NCBI RefSeq assembly: GCF_003202035.1
Contig: NZ_QJKC01000014.1
Span: 62,001-126,000, forward strand
Origin: Aquitalea magnusonii
GTDB lineage: Bacteria; Pseudomonadota; Gammaproteobacteria; Burkholderiales; Chromobacteriaceae
DNA length: 64,000 bases
Direction of reading: 5' to 3'
Below the pieces are notes generated by a model. The model did no database searches. It was given only the letters and a program-made list of their open reading frames with translations, and had not been told where the DNA came from. Position numbers and translations under genes: made by a program. Numbering within the stretch: position 1 is the stretch's first letter; the number at the start of each line of letters is the position of its first letter. Shown one piece after another: positions 55,431 through 63,534 of the stretch.

Positions 55431-56033
55431 ATGAACCCCTACACCCTGACCTTGCTGCGTCATGGCGAGATCGACCACGCTGGCCGGCTGATCGGCCGCA
55501 CCGACCTGCCGCTGAATGAGCTGGGCTGCGAACAGATGAGCCGCAGCTGGCAGCGGCTGAACCAGCTGGCACCGGTCACCAGCATGGCCACCTCGCCGCT
55601 GCAGCGCTGCCGCGAGTTTGCCGTGCATCAGGCCTTGCACGGTTCGCTGCCGCTGAAGGTGGACGAACGCTTTGCCGAATTCGACTTTGGCGACTGGGAC
55701 GGCATGTCGCGCGCCATCCTGTCCGGCCAGCATCCGGACTGGGGCAGCCGCGTCGCCGCTGGTGAGCTGATTCCACCCGGTGGAGAAAGCTATGAAATCT
55801 TCCGCACCCGGGTACTGAGCGGCTTTAGCGAATGGATTCAGAGCGCCCGCGGCAGCCACCGGGTGCTGGTCTGCCATGGCGGGGTGATTACCGCCCTGCT
55901 GGCCGAGCTGCTGGGGACCGAGTTTGCCGTGGCCAAGCTGATGACGGTGCAACGTGGCGGCTTTGCCCAGCTGTCGATTCTGGAAGGCCACCCGGCCTAC
56001 CTGATGCATCTGGAAAGCCCCGGCGAAGCATGA
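55431..56033 (+). CDS. cobC: Histidine phosphatase, probable alpha-ribazole-5'-phosphate phosphatase
   Basis: The 200-residue protein has the phosphohistidine motif LRHGE (His11 as nucleophile), GRTDLPLNELG, TSPLQRCREFA, EFDFGDWDGM and the second histidine in VCHGGVITALL. Context between cobT and cobS points to removal of the phosphate from alpha-ribazole phosphate or cobalamin phosphate. It starts three bases after cobT and overlaps cobS by four bases. Confidence 0.92.
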   Translation: MNPYTLTLLRHGEIDHAGRLIGRTDLPLNELGCEQMSRSWQRLNQLAPVTSMATSPLQRCREFAVHQALHGSLPLKVDERFAEFDFGDWDGMSRAILSGQHPDWGSRVAAGELIPPGGESYEIFRTRVLSGFSEWIQSARGSHRVLVCHGGVITALLAELLGTEFAVAKLMTVQRGGFAQLSILEGHPAYLMHLESPGEA

Positions 56034-56809
56034 GCCTGCCGCCCTCCGCCCCGCTGCCGCCGGCACGCTGGTGGCAATCGCTGATTCTGGCCATCCAGTT
56101 TCTCACCCGCCTGCCCACGCCGCAGCTGCGCAGCTTCCACCCGGAATGGCTGGCGGCCAGTGCGCGCTGGTTTGCGCCGGTCGGCCTGTTGCTGGGCAGC
56201 CTGCTGTGGCTGGCGGTGTGGCTGGGCGCTCAATACGACCCCTGGCTGGCGGCGCTGCTTGGCCTGTTGCTGTGGATAGGCATCACCGGCGGCCTGCATC
56301 TGGATGGGCTGGCCGACCTGACTGATGCCATGGGGGCCGCCCATCGCTCGCGCGAACGTTTTTTCGAGGTTTTGAAAGACCCGCATGTCGGCAGCTTTGG
56401 CGTGATTGCGCTGATTTGCGCCATCGTCAGCAAACTGGTGTTGCTGATGCTGCTGGCCAGACAGCCCAGGCTGCTGGCCGGGCTGCTGTTGTTGCCGGCC
56501 TGGGCGCGGCTGTTTGCGCTGTACTGGTCGGCCACGCTGCCGGCACTGGCGCCCGGCAGTGGCGAACGCTTTGCCTGGCAGCCGCAATGGCGGGTACAGG
56601 TCGTCAGCCTGCTGGCCTTGCTCGCCCTGTCTGCCTGGCTGGCGCCCGCGCTGCTGCTGGCGCCGCTGGCCGGCCTGCTGTGGCGCGGCTGGCTCAAACG
56701 CAAGCTGGGCGGCATGACTGGCGACTGCCTGGGCGCCGGCATCGAAGTATGTGAAATCCTGCTGCTGGGGCTGCTGCTCATCCCCCTGCCGGGCATTGGC
56801 TGGCACTGA
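56030..56809 (+). CDS. cobS: Cobalamin synthase (adenosylcobinamide-GDP ribazoletransferase)
   Basis: CobS is a membrane enzyme joining adenosylcobinamide-GDP and alpha-ribazole. The 259-residue protein starts with a Pro-rich lead, then AIQFLTRLPTPQL, and the metal-binding GLHLDGLADLTDAMGA near residues 85-100. RERFFEVLKDPHVGSFGVIAL and GGMTGDCLGAGIEVCEI are conserved; several membrane helices are evident. The ATG overlaps the cobC stop (ATGA). Confidence 0.95.
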   Translation: MSLPPSAPLPPARWWQSLILAIQFLTRLPTPQLRSFHPEWLAASARWFAPVGLLLGSLLWLAVWLGAQYDPWLAALLGLLLWIGITGGLHLDGLADLTDAMGAAHRSRERFFEVLKDPHVGSFGVIALICAIVSKLVLLMLLARQPRLLAGLLLLPAWARLFALYWSATLPALAPGSGERFAWQPQWRVQVVSLLALLALSAWLAPALLLAPLAGLLWRGWLKRKLGGMTGDCLGAGIEVCEILLLGLLLIPLPGIGWH

Positions 56810-56943
56810 CCGCCTTGCTGTCAAAGACCTGCCATCGTCCTGTCACAATGCGGTGATCTTGGCTCACCATACTGCAGCCAGCGGCCTGACCCGGCCATCA
56901 GCCGGGAGGCTCGCCTTCCCCGGACACTTCGTGGAGCTGGCAC

Positions 56944-57429
56944 ATGACCGATCTGGACATCTCCTTCGACCCCAAGCGCCTTGACCACGCCATGATCCTG
57001 CAGTTTCTGCAGGAACAAGCACACTGGGCGGCCAATATGGATGGTGTACGCCTGGAACGGGCCATCCGCCATTCACTGGTGATCGGCGCCTATCATCACG
57101 GACGGCAGGTGGGCTTTGCCCGGGTGATCACCGACTACGCCAGCTTTGCCTATCTGTCCGATGTATTCGTGCTGCCCGCGCAGCGTGGCCAGGGGGTAGG
57201 CCAGGCCATGATCAAGGCCGCCATCGCCCACCCGGATTTGCAACAATTACGCCGTTTTCTGCTGGTATCGCGCGATGCGCGCGGCTTTTACCGCCAGCTC
57301 GGCTTTGGCCCGCTGCAACAGGGCGAGCGCTATATGGAGCTGCGCCAGCCGGCGACACAAGCGACCCTGCTGCGCTGGCCTTTCAGCTTGCGCCGCTCCC
57401 AGGCGGAGCGTCCACGCGCCAGCGCCTGA
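56944..57429 (+). CDS. GNAT-family N-acetyltransferase
   Basis: The 161-residue protein has a GNAT core: GFARVITDYASFAYLSDVFVLPAQRGQGVGQAMIKAAI (split over residues 58-96), with the acetyl-CoA loop QRGQGVG, then RRFLLVSRDARGFYRQLGFGPL. The GFARVVTD-SDVFV layout resembles a common bacterial subgroup of unknown substrate. It directly abuts the convergent DUF3298-like gene (stop at 57429 next to stop at 57430). Confidence 0.9.
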   Translation: MTDLDISFDPKRLDHAMILQFLQEQAHWAANMDGVRLERAIRHSLVIGAYHHGRQVGFARVITDYASFAYLSDVFVLPAQRGQGVGQAMIKAAIAHPDLQQLRRFLLVSRDARGFYRQLGFGPLQQGERYMELRQPATQATLLRWPFSLRRSQAERPRASA

Positions 57430-58569
57430 TCAGGGCAGCAAATCAGGCCGTGCGCCGGGGTGCTGCCTGACCAGCGACCACGGCAGCACGCTCCACTCCG
57501 GGTATTCACAGGCACGGGCGACGCGGGCAAAGGATGGCCCCAGATACAGGCCCTGCGGCGTGGCATACCAGCTGACAAACTGCCACACCTGCGGGTCACG
57601 GTAGTCGCAGTCGTCGTCATTGCCCGGCTTGGCCTGCGCCGGATACAGACGCGCCATGGTGCTGGCCAGCCACGGTGCCAGCACTTTTTCTTCATACTGG
57701 TAGTCCTTGCGCTCGCCGCCTGCCTGACGCGCCAGCTGCGGCTTGTCCTTGCCCTTGCCCAGCCACAGCAGGTCTTCCAGCTGCACAGTCTGGCCAGTGG
57801 CGACATCGATGGTCAGCGGGTTGTCGGCAAAATCAGGGTGGGCACCGCCACAGTAATAGCTGGTGAAAATGCTGATGCTGAACAGTTTGCTGCCAAGCAG
57901 ATGCGGAGTGATGGTCTGTTCAAAATCCGCCCCGGCGCTATGTGTGCCGCCCAGCTGGCAATCGAAATAGCTGGCCACTTCCTGCCACTGGCGCTCGGCC
58001 AGCAGCAGGTTCAGCCGTTGCAGGCTGCCCTCCGGATAGCCATCCAGCACGCGGAACAGACGGATCTTGCTCACCGGCTCCTCCCACCATTGCAGGGTGT
58101 GGCCCTGCATGCGCTCACGCTTGCCAGGCTTGAGCGACAGTCCGGCCAGCCGGGTGTAGTCATAGCCGGAACGCTGGCGGATGGGCTTGAGTGCGGCATC
58201 GGTGCTGGCGGGCCACTGCGCCGGCTCATAGGGGGTCAGCGTCACCGGCAGGCTCTTGTCGGCCTTGGGACCATGCCATTGACCATGCCAGCCAGCATTT
58301 TGTGGCTGCAGGGTGAGATCGTTGCGCTGCTCGTCGTACTTGAGGTTCTCGCCCAGCTGCAGGCTGCCATCAGCCATGCGCTTGCCGGACAAGGCCAGGT
58401 CCTGGTGATATTTGCGGTAAAAATAGCGGCCATCCACCTCGCCGTCCTGGCCGATGTTCAGCTCCATCACCACGGCGGCCTTGCCGATCTGCCCCTGCAA
58501 CAGCAGCGGGGTGGCCTGCGCCGCCAGGCTCAGCATCCACACCAGCCATCCCGCCAGTCCTGGCAACAT
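57430..58569 (-). CDS. Secreted protein with a DUF3298-like C-terminal domain
   Basis: The 379-residue protein has a signal peptide (PGLAGWLVWMLSLAAQA). A middle region has repeats of a beta type (DGRYFYRKYHQDLALSGKR); the C-terminal part has FTSYYCGGAHPDFADNPLTID and GQTVQLEDLLW, the look of the DUF3298/RsiV-like domain. I chose the ATG at 58569 to open the signal peptide; a GTG at 58653 has a GGGGGA six bases upstream and is an alternative. Function unknown. The upstream gap to 58890 (320 bases) holds only promoter-like sequence. Confidence 0.78.
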   Translation of the reverse strand: MLPGLAGWLVWMLSLAAQATPLLLQGQIGKAAVVMELNIGQDGEVDGRYFYRKYHQDLALSGKRMADGSLQLGENLKYDEQRNDLTLQPQNAGWHGQWHGPKADKSLPVTLTPYEPAQWPASTDAALKPIRQRSGYDYTRLAGLSLKPGKRERMQGHTLQWWEEPVSKIRLFRVLDGYPEGSLQRLNLLLAERQWQEVASYFDCQLGGTHSAGADFEQTITPHLLGSKLFSISIFTSYYCGGAHPDFADNPLTIDVATGQTVQLEDLLWLGKGKDKPQLARQAGGERKDYQYEEKVLAPWLASTMARLYPAQAKPGNDDDCDYRDPQVWQFVSWYATPQGLYLGPSFARVARACEYPEWSVLPWSLVRQHPGARPDLLP

Positions 58570-58889
58570 TACGCCAGCATAGGTATTTGCGATGAAAGAG
58601 CCATACCGGCGCTGACGGCAGATGGCGCCATCGCCCTTGATGCTATCGGTCACAGACTTTCCCCCTGCAGAGAGTACGCCAACACAACCACGCCCCATTC
58701 CATGACAATGGACTGGCGCTTAGAATGAGTGGGAGACTGACGATTACCATCCATCTTGCACAGCCGACGGCTTGAGGCTGCCGCAGCTTCTGGCGCGGAA
58801 CCGGCAGTGTGCCGCGCGCCGTGCTGCAGTTCAAGCCTGCCGCCAGACAGGCATGGCACAACCTTCACTGATGCCACAAAGGGGCCATC

Positions 58890-60017
58890 ATGACTTCCTC
58901 GTCGCAAGACTACACGCTGGCCATGGAGCCGGTACGCATCGGCCAGCCAGCCCCACCGCAGGCACCCCAGCGTGACGGCCTGGGCTTCAGCTTCAGCGGC
59001 AGCGCTGCGGCCTATTTCCGCATCTGGATCGTCAACCTGCTGCTGTCCATCCTTACCCTGGGCATTTATTCGGCCTGGGGCAAGGTGCGCAGCCACAAAT
59101 ACCTGTACGGCCACAGCCGCTTTGCCGGTGCCGGCTTCGGCTATCACGGCAAGCCGCTGGCCATTCTCAAGGGTCGGGCACTGATTTTCCTGGTGCTACT
59201 GCTGCTGGCCGTGACACAGAAATACTCGCCGGGCCTGCATGCCCTGCTCTATCTGCTGCTATTGCCGGCCCTACCCTGGGTGGTGGTGATGGCCATGCGC
59301 TTTCGCCTGCGCAATACCAGCTGGCGGCAGATGCGCTTCAACTTCCGCGCCAGTACCATGGATGCGGTCGGCCCCTTCATCATGGGGCTGATCATCACCG
59401 TGCTGACGCTGGGCATCGGCTATCCCTATGCCCGCCACATGCAGCAACGCTTTCTGGTCAACAATGCCTGGTTTGGCAATGCCCGCTTTGAAATGCTTCA
59501 ATGCGCCGGCGACTATTACCGGGTCTATTTCCGTGCGAGCGTGCTGGGCTTGCTGATGCTGCTGTTGTTCGGCTTTATCGGCGGCCTGTATTCCTCCATC
59601 ATCGGCCACCTGTTTAACCAGCGGCTGAGTGTCTTTGGCCTGCTGGCCCTGGCTATTCTGGCCTACCTGATGTTGTTGCTGATGTGGATGTCCATCGGCC
59701 AGGTGGTGCGCGACGGGCTGGCCAACGTGATGTGGAACCATATCCTGCTGGAGAGCAATGGCCGGCTGCACCGCTTTGAAAGCAGCATGACACTGCGCGG
59801 CCTGATGAATCTGCATGCCAGCAACGCCCTGCTGACCATGCTGACGCTGGGCCTGTATTACCCCTTTGCCAAATTGCGCGCACTGCGCTACAGATTAGAG
59901 CATCTGAAGATGTTTCCCGATGACGACCTTGATGCCATCCGTGCCCGGCCACAATCCTCGCGCAGCGCGCTGGGCGATGCCGCCGCCGATGGCTTTGAAC
60001 TGGATCTGGGCCTATGA
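58890..60017 (+). CDS. YjgN family membrane protein (DUF898)
   Basis: The 375-residue protein has about eight membrane helices. It has the family repeat FSGSAAAYFRIWIVNLLLSILTLGIYSAWGKVR (over residues 34-66) and again NALLTMLTLGLYYPFAKLRALRY near the C-terminus, which mark DUF898. The function is not known. Its last four bases overlap the M48 protease gene (ATGA), a pairing seen in other proteobacteria. Confidence 0.92.
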   Translation: MTSSSQDYTLAMEPVRIGQPAPPQAPQRDGLGFSFSGSAAAYFRIWIVNLLLSILTLGIYSAWGKVRSHKYLYGHSRFAGAGFGYHGKPLAILKGRALIFLVLLLLAVTQKYSPGLHALLYLLLLPALPWVVVMAMRFRLRNTSWRQMRFNFRASTMDAVGPFIMGLIITVLTLGIGYPYARHMQQRFLVNNAWFGNARFEMLQCAGDYYRVYFRASVLGLLMLLLFGFIGGLYSSIIGHLFNQRLSVFGLLALAILAYLMLLLMWMSIGQVVRDGLANVMWNHILLESNGRLHRFESSMTLRGLMNLHASNALLTMLTLGLYYPFAKLRALRYRLEHLKMFPDDDLDAIRARPQSSRSALGDAAADGFELDLGL

Positions 60018-61009
60018 GTCTGCCGGGCAATTATATGGATGGCCGCAGCCCCGCCAGCCGGGCGGTGATGCTGCAGCGCGATGCCCACCACCTGGTGTTT
60101 ACCGATGGCGTGCACACCCACCGCTATCTGGCACGCGAGGTGGCGTTTGAAGCCGGCCTGCCCGGCCTGCCCGACAAGCTGCAATTGCCCGATGGCGGCG
60201 TGATCGAAGTGGCCAGCGAATACCGCTGCCGCCACCTGAGCGGTGGCCTGCCACTGGGGGTGCGCCTGCTGGAGTGGCTGCACAGCGGCTGGCAGGTGCT
60301 GGCCGTGCTGGCGCTGCTCACCGTCATCGCCGTCTGGTGCGGCTATCGCTACGGCCTGCCCTGGCTGGCCGATGAGGCAGCCCGGCGTACCCCCATCGCC
60401 CTTGAAGAACAAATGGCTGCGCCCACCATCAGCCTGCTGGAAAAAACCAACAGCATCCGCCCTTCGCAGCTGTCACAGGCCAGACAAAATGCCTTGCAGG
60501 CCCTGCTGCTGCAGGCCGTGCCCAGGGGCAGCCGCTATCACTATCAGCTGCGGGTGGTGGATTCACGCGATATCGGCGCCAATGCCTTTGCCCTGCCCGC
60601 CGGCCAGGTCATCCTGACCGACCAGCTGGTCAAGGCGGCCAAAAACGATGAAGAGATCTTTGCCGTACTGGCGCATGAGGTAGGCCATGTGGAGGGGCGG
60701 CACGGGCTGCGTGGCCTGATCCAGTATGGTGGCCTGTCGCTGGCCGTGACACTGTTCAGCGGCGATACCACGCCAGTGCTGGCGGTGGCCCCCATCATGC
60801 TGGCCGACATGAAGTACTCGCGCGATTTCGAGCGCGATGCCGACCGCTACGCCTTCCGCACGCTGGCTGCCCGTGGCAGCTCTCCCTGCGTGCTTGGCCA
60901 GTTCCTCACCCGGCTGGGCGGCGCAGATGGCGCGGCCACCTCCTTGCTGGCCAGCCACCCCGGCAGCGAGGAACGCAGCCACCCCGATGGCCAGCAATGT
61001 CCTGCCTGA
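60014..61009 (+). CDS. Membrane-bound M48 metalloprotease
   Basis: The 331-residue protein has a cytosolic domain of about 90 residues (RDAHHLVFTDGVHTHRYL), one membrane helix (about 96-115) and a periplasmic protease with the zinc site HEVGH (AVLAHEVGHVEGRHGL) and the third ligand in SRDFERDADRYAF. It is translationally coupled to the YjgN gene, so the two products probably act together. A hairpin spans its stop codon. Confidence 0.9.
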   Translation: MSLPGNYMDGRSPASRAVMLQRDAHHLVFTDGVHTHRYLAREVAFEAGLPGLPDKLQLPDGGVIEVASEYRCRHLSGGLPLGVRLLEWLHSGWQVLAVLALLTVIAVWCGYRYGLPWLADEAARRTPIALEEQMAAPTISLLEKTNSIRPSQLSQARQNALQALLLQAVPRGSRYHYQLRVVDSRDIGANAFALPAGQVILTDQLVKAAKNDEEIFAVLAHEVGHVEGRHGLRGLIQYGGLSLAVTLFSGDTTPVLAVAPIMLADMKYSRDFERDADRYAFRTLAARGSSPCVLGQFLTRLGGADGAATSLLASHPGSEERSHPDGQQCPA

Positions 61010-61028
61010 CACGCTTGCCGTGTCAGGC
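61004..61028. other. Perfect 10-bp hairpin spanning the M48 stop codon
   Basis: GCCTGACACG and CGTGTCAGGC with a five-base loop. It lies between convergent genes but has no U-tract on either side, so it is a weak or factor-assisted terminator at best. Confidence 0.55.
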
Positions 61029-61039
61029 GCGCCCGCGCC

Positions 61040-61837
61040 TCAGTCCTGTGGCCCGACCCCCTGCTCCTGATGCTGCAACCACCAGCGCCAGCGCAGGCGC
61101 ACGTCGTACCATACCGGCCGCAGCCCCAGCACGAACAGCAGCAGCGCCAGCGGCAGGGTAAAGGCATAACCCAGATGCTTGAAACCCAGCGCCCCCACCA
61201 CACCGCCCAGGAAAAAGGCTGACAGAATCATGCCGTACACCCACAGGCGGCTGCGGTTGGACTTGATGTCCTTGATCTTGGGGCTGTGCAGGTGGTTGTA
61301 ATAACTCATCTTGGCCAGCTCGATGCCGATATCGGTGGCAATGCCGGTCATGTGGGTGGAGCGCAGCAGGCCGCCGGACAGCTTGGTGACGATGGTGTTG
61401 TGCATGCCCATGATGAAGCACAGCAACATCACGGTAGGCGGGGTAAACAAACCCTTGTGACTGGCCAGCCCGGCACCCAGCAGGCCAAACAGCAGCAGCA
61501 GGCCGGCTTCTTCCATCATCGACACCCCGTAGCCGCCACGCAGGCGCTGGCGCCTGGCCCACAAGATCAGCCAGGTGGAGTGCATGGCGCCGCCAATAAA
61601 GCACAGCAACATGATCAGCATGGACAGCGACAGGCGGATTTCTCCCAGCGCCAGGTCATCGGCCATGCCGGAAACAATGCCGGAAACATGCGAGGTGTAG
61701 CGGTGCACCGCCAGAAAACCACCGGCATTGAGCGCACCGGCAATAAAGGCCATGGAGCCGCCCAGCTGGCGCAGCACGTGGTCATTGAACGCGCCGCGAT
61801 CCAGCAGGCGGGTGATATTGCTTGAACGTCGGGACAT
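61040..61837 (-). CDS. YoaK family membrane protein (DUF1275)
   Basis: The 265-residue protein has about six membrane helices and the family opening LGGSMAFIAGALNAGGFLAVHRYTSHVSGIVSGMADD (over residues 27-63), with GMHNTIVTKLSGGLLRSTHMTGIATDIG (over residues 138-165). The function is unknown. I chose the ATG at 61837, because the ATG pair at 61888/61891 lies inside the 5' arm of a terminator hairpin (61849-61885). A promoter-like TTGTCA-N18-GATGAT (61887-61916) would start transcription at that hairpin. Confidence 0.9.
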   Translation of the reverse strand: MSRRSSNITRLLDRGAFNDHVLRQLGGSMAFIAGALNAGGFLAVHRYTSHVSGIVSGMADDLALGEIRLSLSMLIMLLCFIGGAMHSTWLILWARRQRLRGGYGVSMMEEAGLLLLFGLLGAGLASHKGLFTPPTVMLLCFIMGMHNTIVTKLSGGLLRSTHMTGIATDIGIELAKMSYYNHLHSPKIKDIKSNRSRLWVYGMILSAFFLGGVVGALGFKHLGYAFTLPLALLLFVLGLRPVWYDVRLRWRWWLQHQEQGVGPQD

Positions 61838-61848
61838 AGCAGACCATG

Positions 61849-61885
61849 AAAAAACGGCAAGGCGGGATATCCCCGCATTGCCGTT
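61849..61885 (-). terminator. Terminator after the SPOR-domain gene
   Basis: AACGGCAA/TTGCCGTT outer stem (61878-61885 with 61853-61860) with an inner CGGGGATATCCCG stem, followed by T6 on the minus strand. It ends 12 bases before the start of the DUF1275 gene. Confidence 0.85.
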
Positions 61886-61951
61886 CATCATCCATCCTCG
61901 GCCAGCCTGCTGACAAGCGCCGGCCCGGTTTCATTTGCTGCAACGCAATAA

Positions 61952-62821
61952 TCAGCGACAGCTTTGCAGCGGAATCCCCGGCGTCAGCCGTTTTTGCAGC
62001 GCCTGCAGGCGTTCGGCCTGCGCCGGTTCCAGCGCCTTGAAACTGAGCATGGTAGCAGCACCCTTCTGCCCCTTCTGCTCGGCCAGCGCCTTGTCAAAAC
62101 CGGCGGCCTTGAGTCTGGCCAGCATGGCCTTGGCCGCGGCTTCCTGCCCGAACAGACCGAGCGAGACACTGCCCTTGAACGGGTCGTTATGCACGATGTA
62201 GTTGTCGAAGCCCTTGTCCTTCAGCTCGGCTGACAGGGTCTGGGTTTCGGCCTGGGTGGCCAGCGGCGGGTGGTAGACCCAGAACTTGCCCGTGCCCTTG
62301 ACCTCGCCTTTGGCGGTTTCCGTCAGTTGCTCGGCCTTCAGCTTGAGGCTGGGCAGCCCGCCCTTGACCCGTGCCAGCAACTTGGCATCCAGCGTGCCCC
62401 AGTCATAGCAGGCCAGGGCCTTGGCGGCTTCCGGCTTGGCCGCTTCGGCTTTCGCTTTGTCCGCCGGCTTGTCGGCTGCTTTGGCTTCCACCACTTTTTT
62501 CACTTCAGCCTTGGCTTCCGGCTTGGAGGCTTCCGCTTTCGCCTTGGCCGCTTCCGGTTTGCTGCTGGCCGGTTGTGAGGCAGCCTTGCCCAGATCACCC
62601 GGCTTCAGGGTCTCGGTTTGCGGCATGGAGGCCACCAGCTTGAGCGGGGCGCTGGCATCGCTGACCGGCGCAGAAGCCGGCTGCCAGTCGGGCGGCAACA
62701 GCTTGACCTGCTCCGGGCTGATTTCCTGGGCGTGCACGTCTGCCGGTGGCCGTTGCTTGAACGAGCCATAGCCGGCTACCGCCAGATTGAGCACCACAAT
62801 CAGTACCAGAAACCACTTCAT
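61952..62821 (-). CDS. SPOR domain protein
   Basis: The 289-residue protein has a short N-terminal helix (KWFLVLIVVLNLAVAGYGSF), a long Lys/Ala/Glu/Pro linker (KPEA-type repeats at about 90-140) and a C-terminal SPOR domain (about 165-245). That domain contains KFWVYHPPLATQAETQTL and a central NYIVHND. SPOR domains bind denuded glycans at the septum, so a role in division is likely. The ATG at 62821 overlaps the coaX stop (ATGA). Confidence 0.85.
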   Translation of the reverse strand: MKWFLVLIVVLNLAVAGYGSFKQRPPADVHAQEISPEQVKLLPPDWQPASAPVSDASAPLKLVASMPQTETLKPGDLGKAASQPASSKPEAAKAKAEASKPEAKAEVKKVVEAKAADKPADKAKAEAAKPEAAKALACYDWGTLDAKLLARVKGGLPSLKLKAEQLTETAKGEVKGTGKFWVYHPPLATQAETQTLSAELKDKGFDNYIVHNDPFKGSVSLGLFGQEAAAKAMLARLKAAGFDKALAEQKGQKGAATMLSFKALEPAQAERLQALQKRLTPGIPLQSCR

Positions 62822-63534
62822 GATTCGCACGCCACTCTCAAGAGTCCCATCAGCACCAGATTATCCACGATACGCGGCGGCACGGCGAGTTGCGCGGCAA
62901 TGACCGCGGCATCGCCGCCCGTCAGCAAGACTGGCGGCAGGCCGCGGCCGGTATGTGCAGCCAACTGCCGGCCCATGCGCTCGATGGCACCACACTGGGC
63001 CGCCAGCACACCACTGGCCAAGGCATCGGCCGTGCCTTGCGGAAAGGCTTGCACCTGTCCCGCCAGGCGATCCAGCTGCGCCGTGCCCTGGGCCAGGCTG
63101 CGCAGCATCAGTTGTTGCCCGGGCAGTATCATGCCGCCCAGATAATCGCCCTCGGCGGTCAGCGCTTCCACTGTCAGCGCCGTGCCGGCACAGGCCACCA
63201 CCACATCACCCGGGCACAGGCTACGCGCCGCCAGTACCGCCAGCCAGCGGTCGGCGCCCTGTTCGGCCGGATTGCGGTAGTGATTGCGCACATCGGCAAA
63301 AGCGGCAGTGGCACGCACCCACTGCACCGCACAGGGTGCGGCTTGTTCGATGGCCTCGGCCACTTCGGGGCGGGCCACGCTGGCAGCATGCACCGCACGA
63401 ATAGGCCAGGCAGCCCATTGCGCGGCCAAGCCGGCAATGGTGTCATGTGCGACGGCGCCTTGCGCCAGCCAGCCGCGGCCATCATGCACGCCCCATTTCA
63501 GCCGGCTGTTGCCGGCATCCAGCAACAGCTTCAT
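62818..63534 (-). CDS. coaX: Type III pantothenate kinase
   Basis: CoaX phosphorylates pantothenate, the first step of CoA synthesis. The 238-residue protein has the ATP-site opening LLLDAGNSRLKWG, the GADRWLAVLAA motif in the middle, CAGTALTVEAL, GGMILPGQQLML and VLLTGGDAA. It is coupled by ATGA overlaps to both birA upstream and the SPOR gene downstream, a common order in this group. Confidence 0.95.
   Translation of the reverse strand: MKLLLDAGNSRLKWGVHDGRGWLAQGAVAHDTIAGLAAQWAAWPIRAVHAASVARPEVAEAIEQAAPCAVQWVRATAAFADVRNHYRNPAEQGADRWLAVLAARSLCPGDVVVACAGTALTVEALTAEGDYLGGMILPGQQLMLRSLAQGTAQLDRLAGQVQAFPQGTADALASGVLAAQCGAIERMGRQLAAHTGRGLPPVLLTGGDAAVIAAQLAVPPRIVDNLVLMGLLRVACES

Noticed and set aside
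62400-62580. Lys/Ala/Glu repeat looking like a DNA repeat
   Set aside because: Explained as the low-complexity linker of the SPOR protein.
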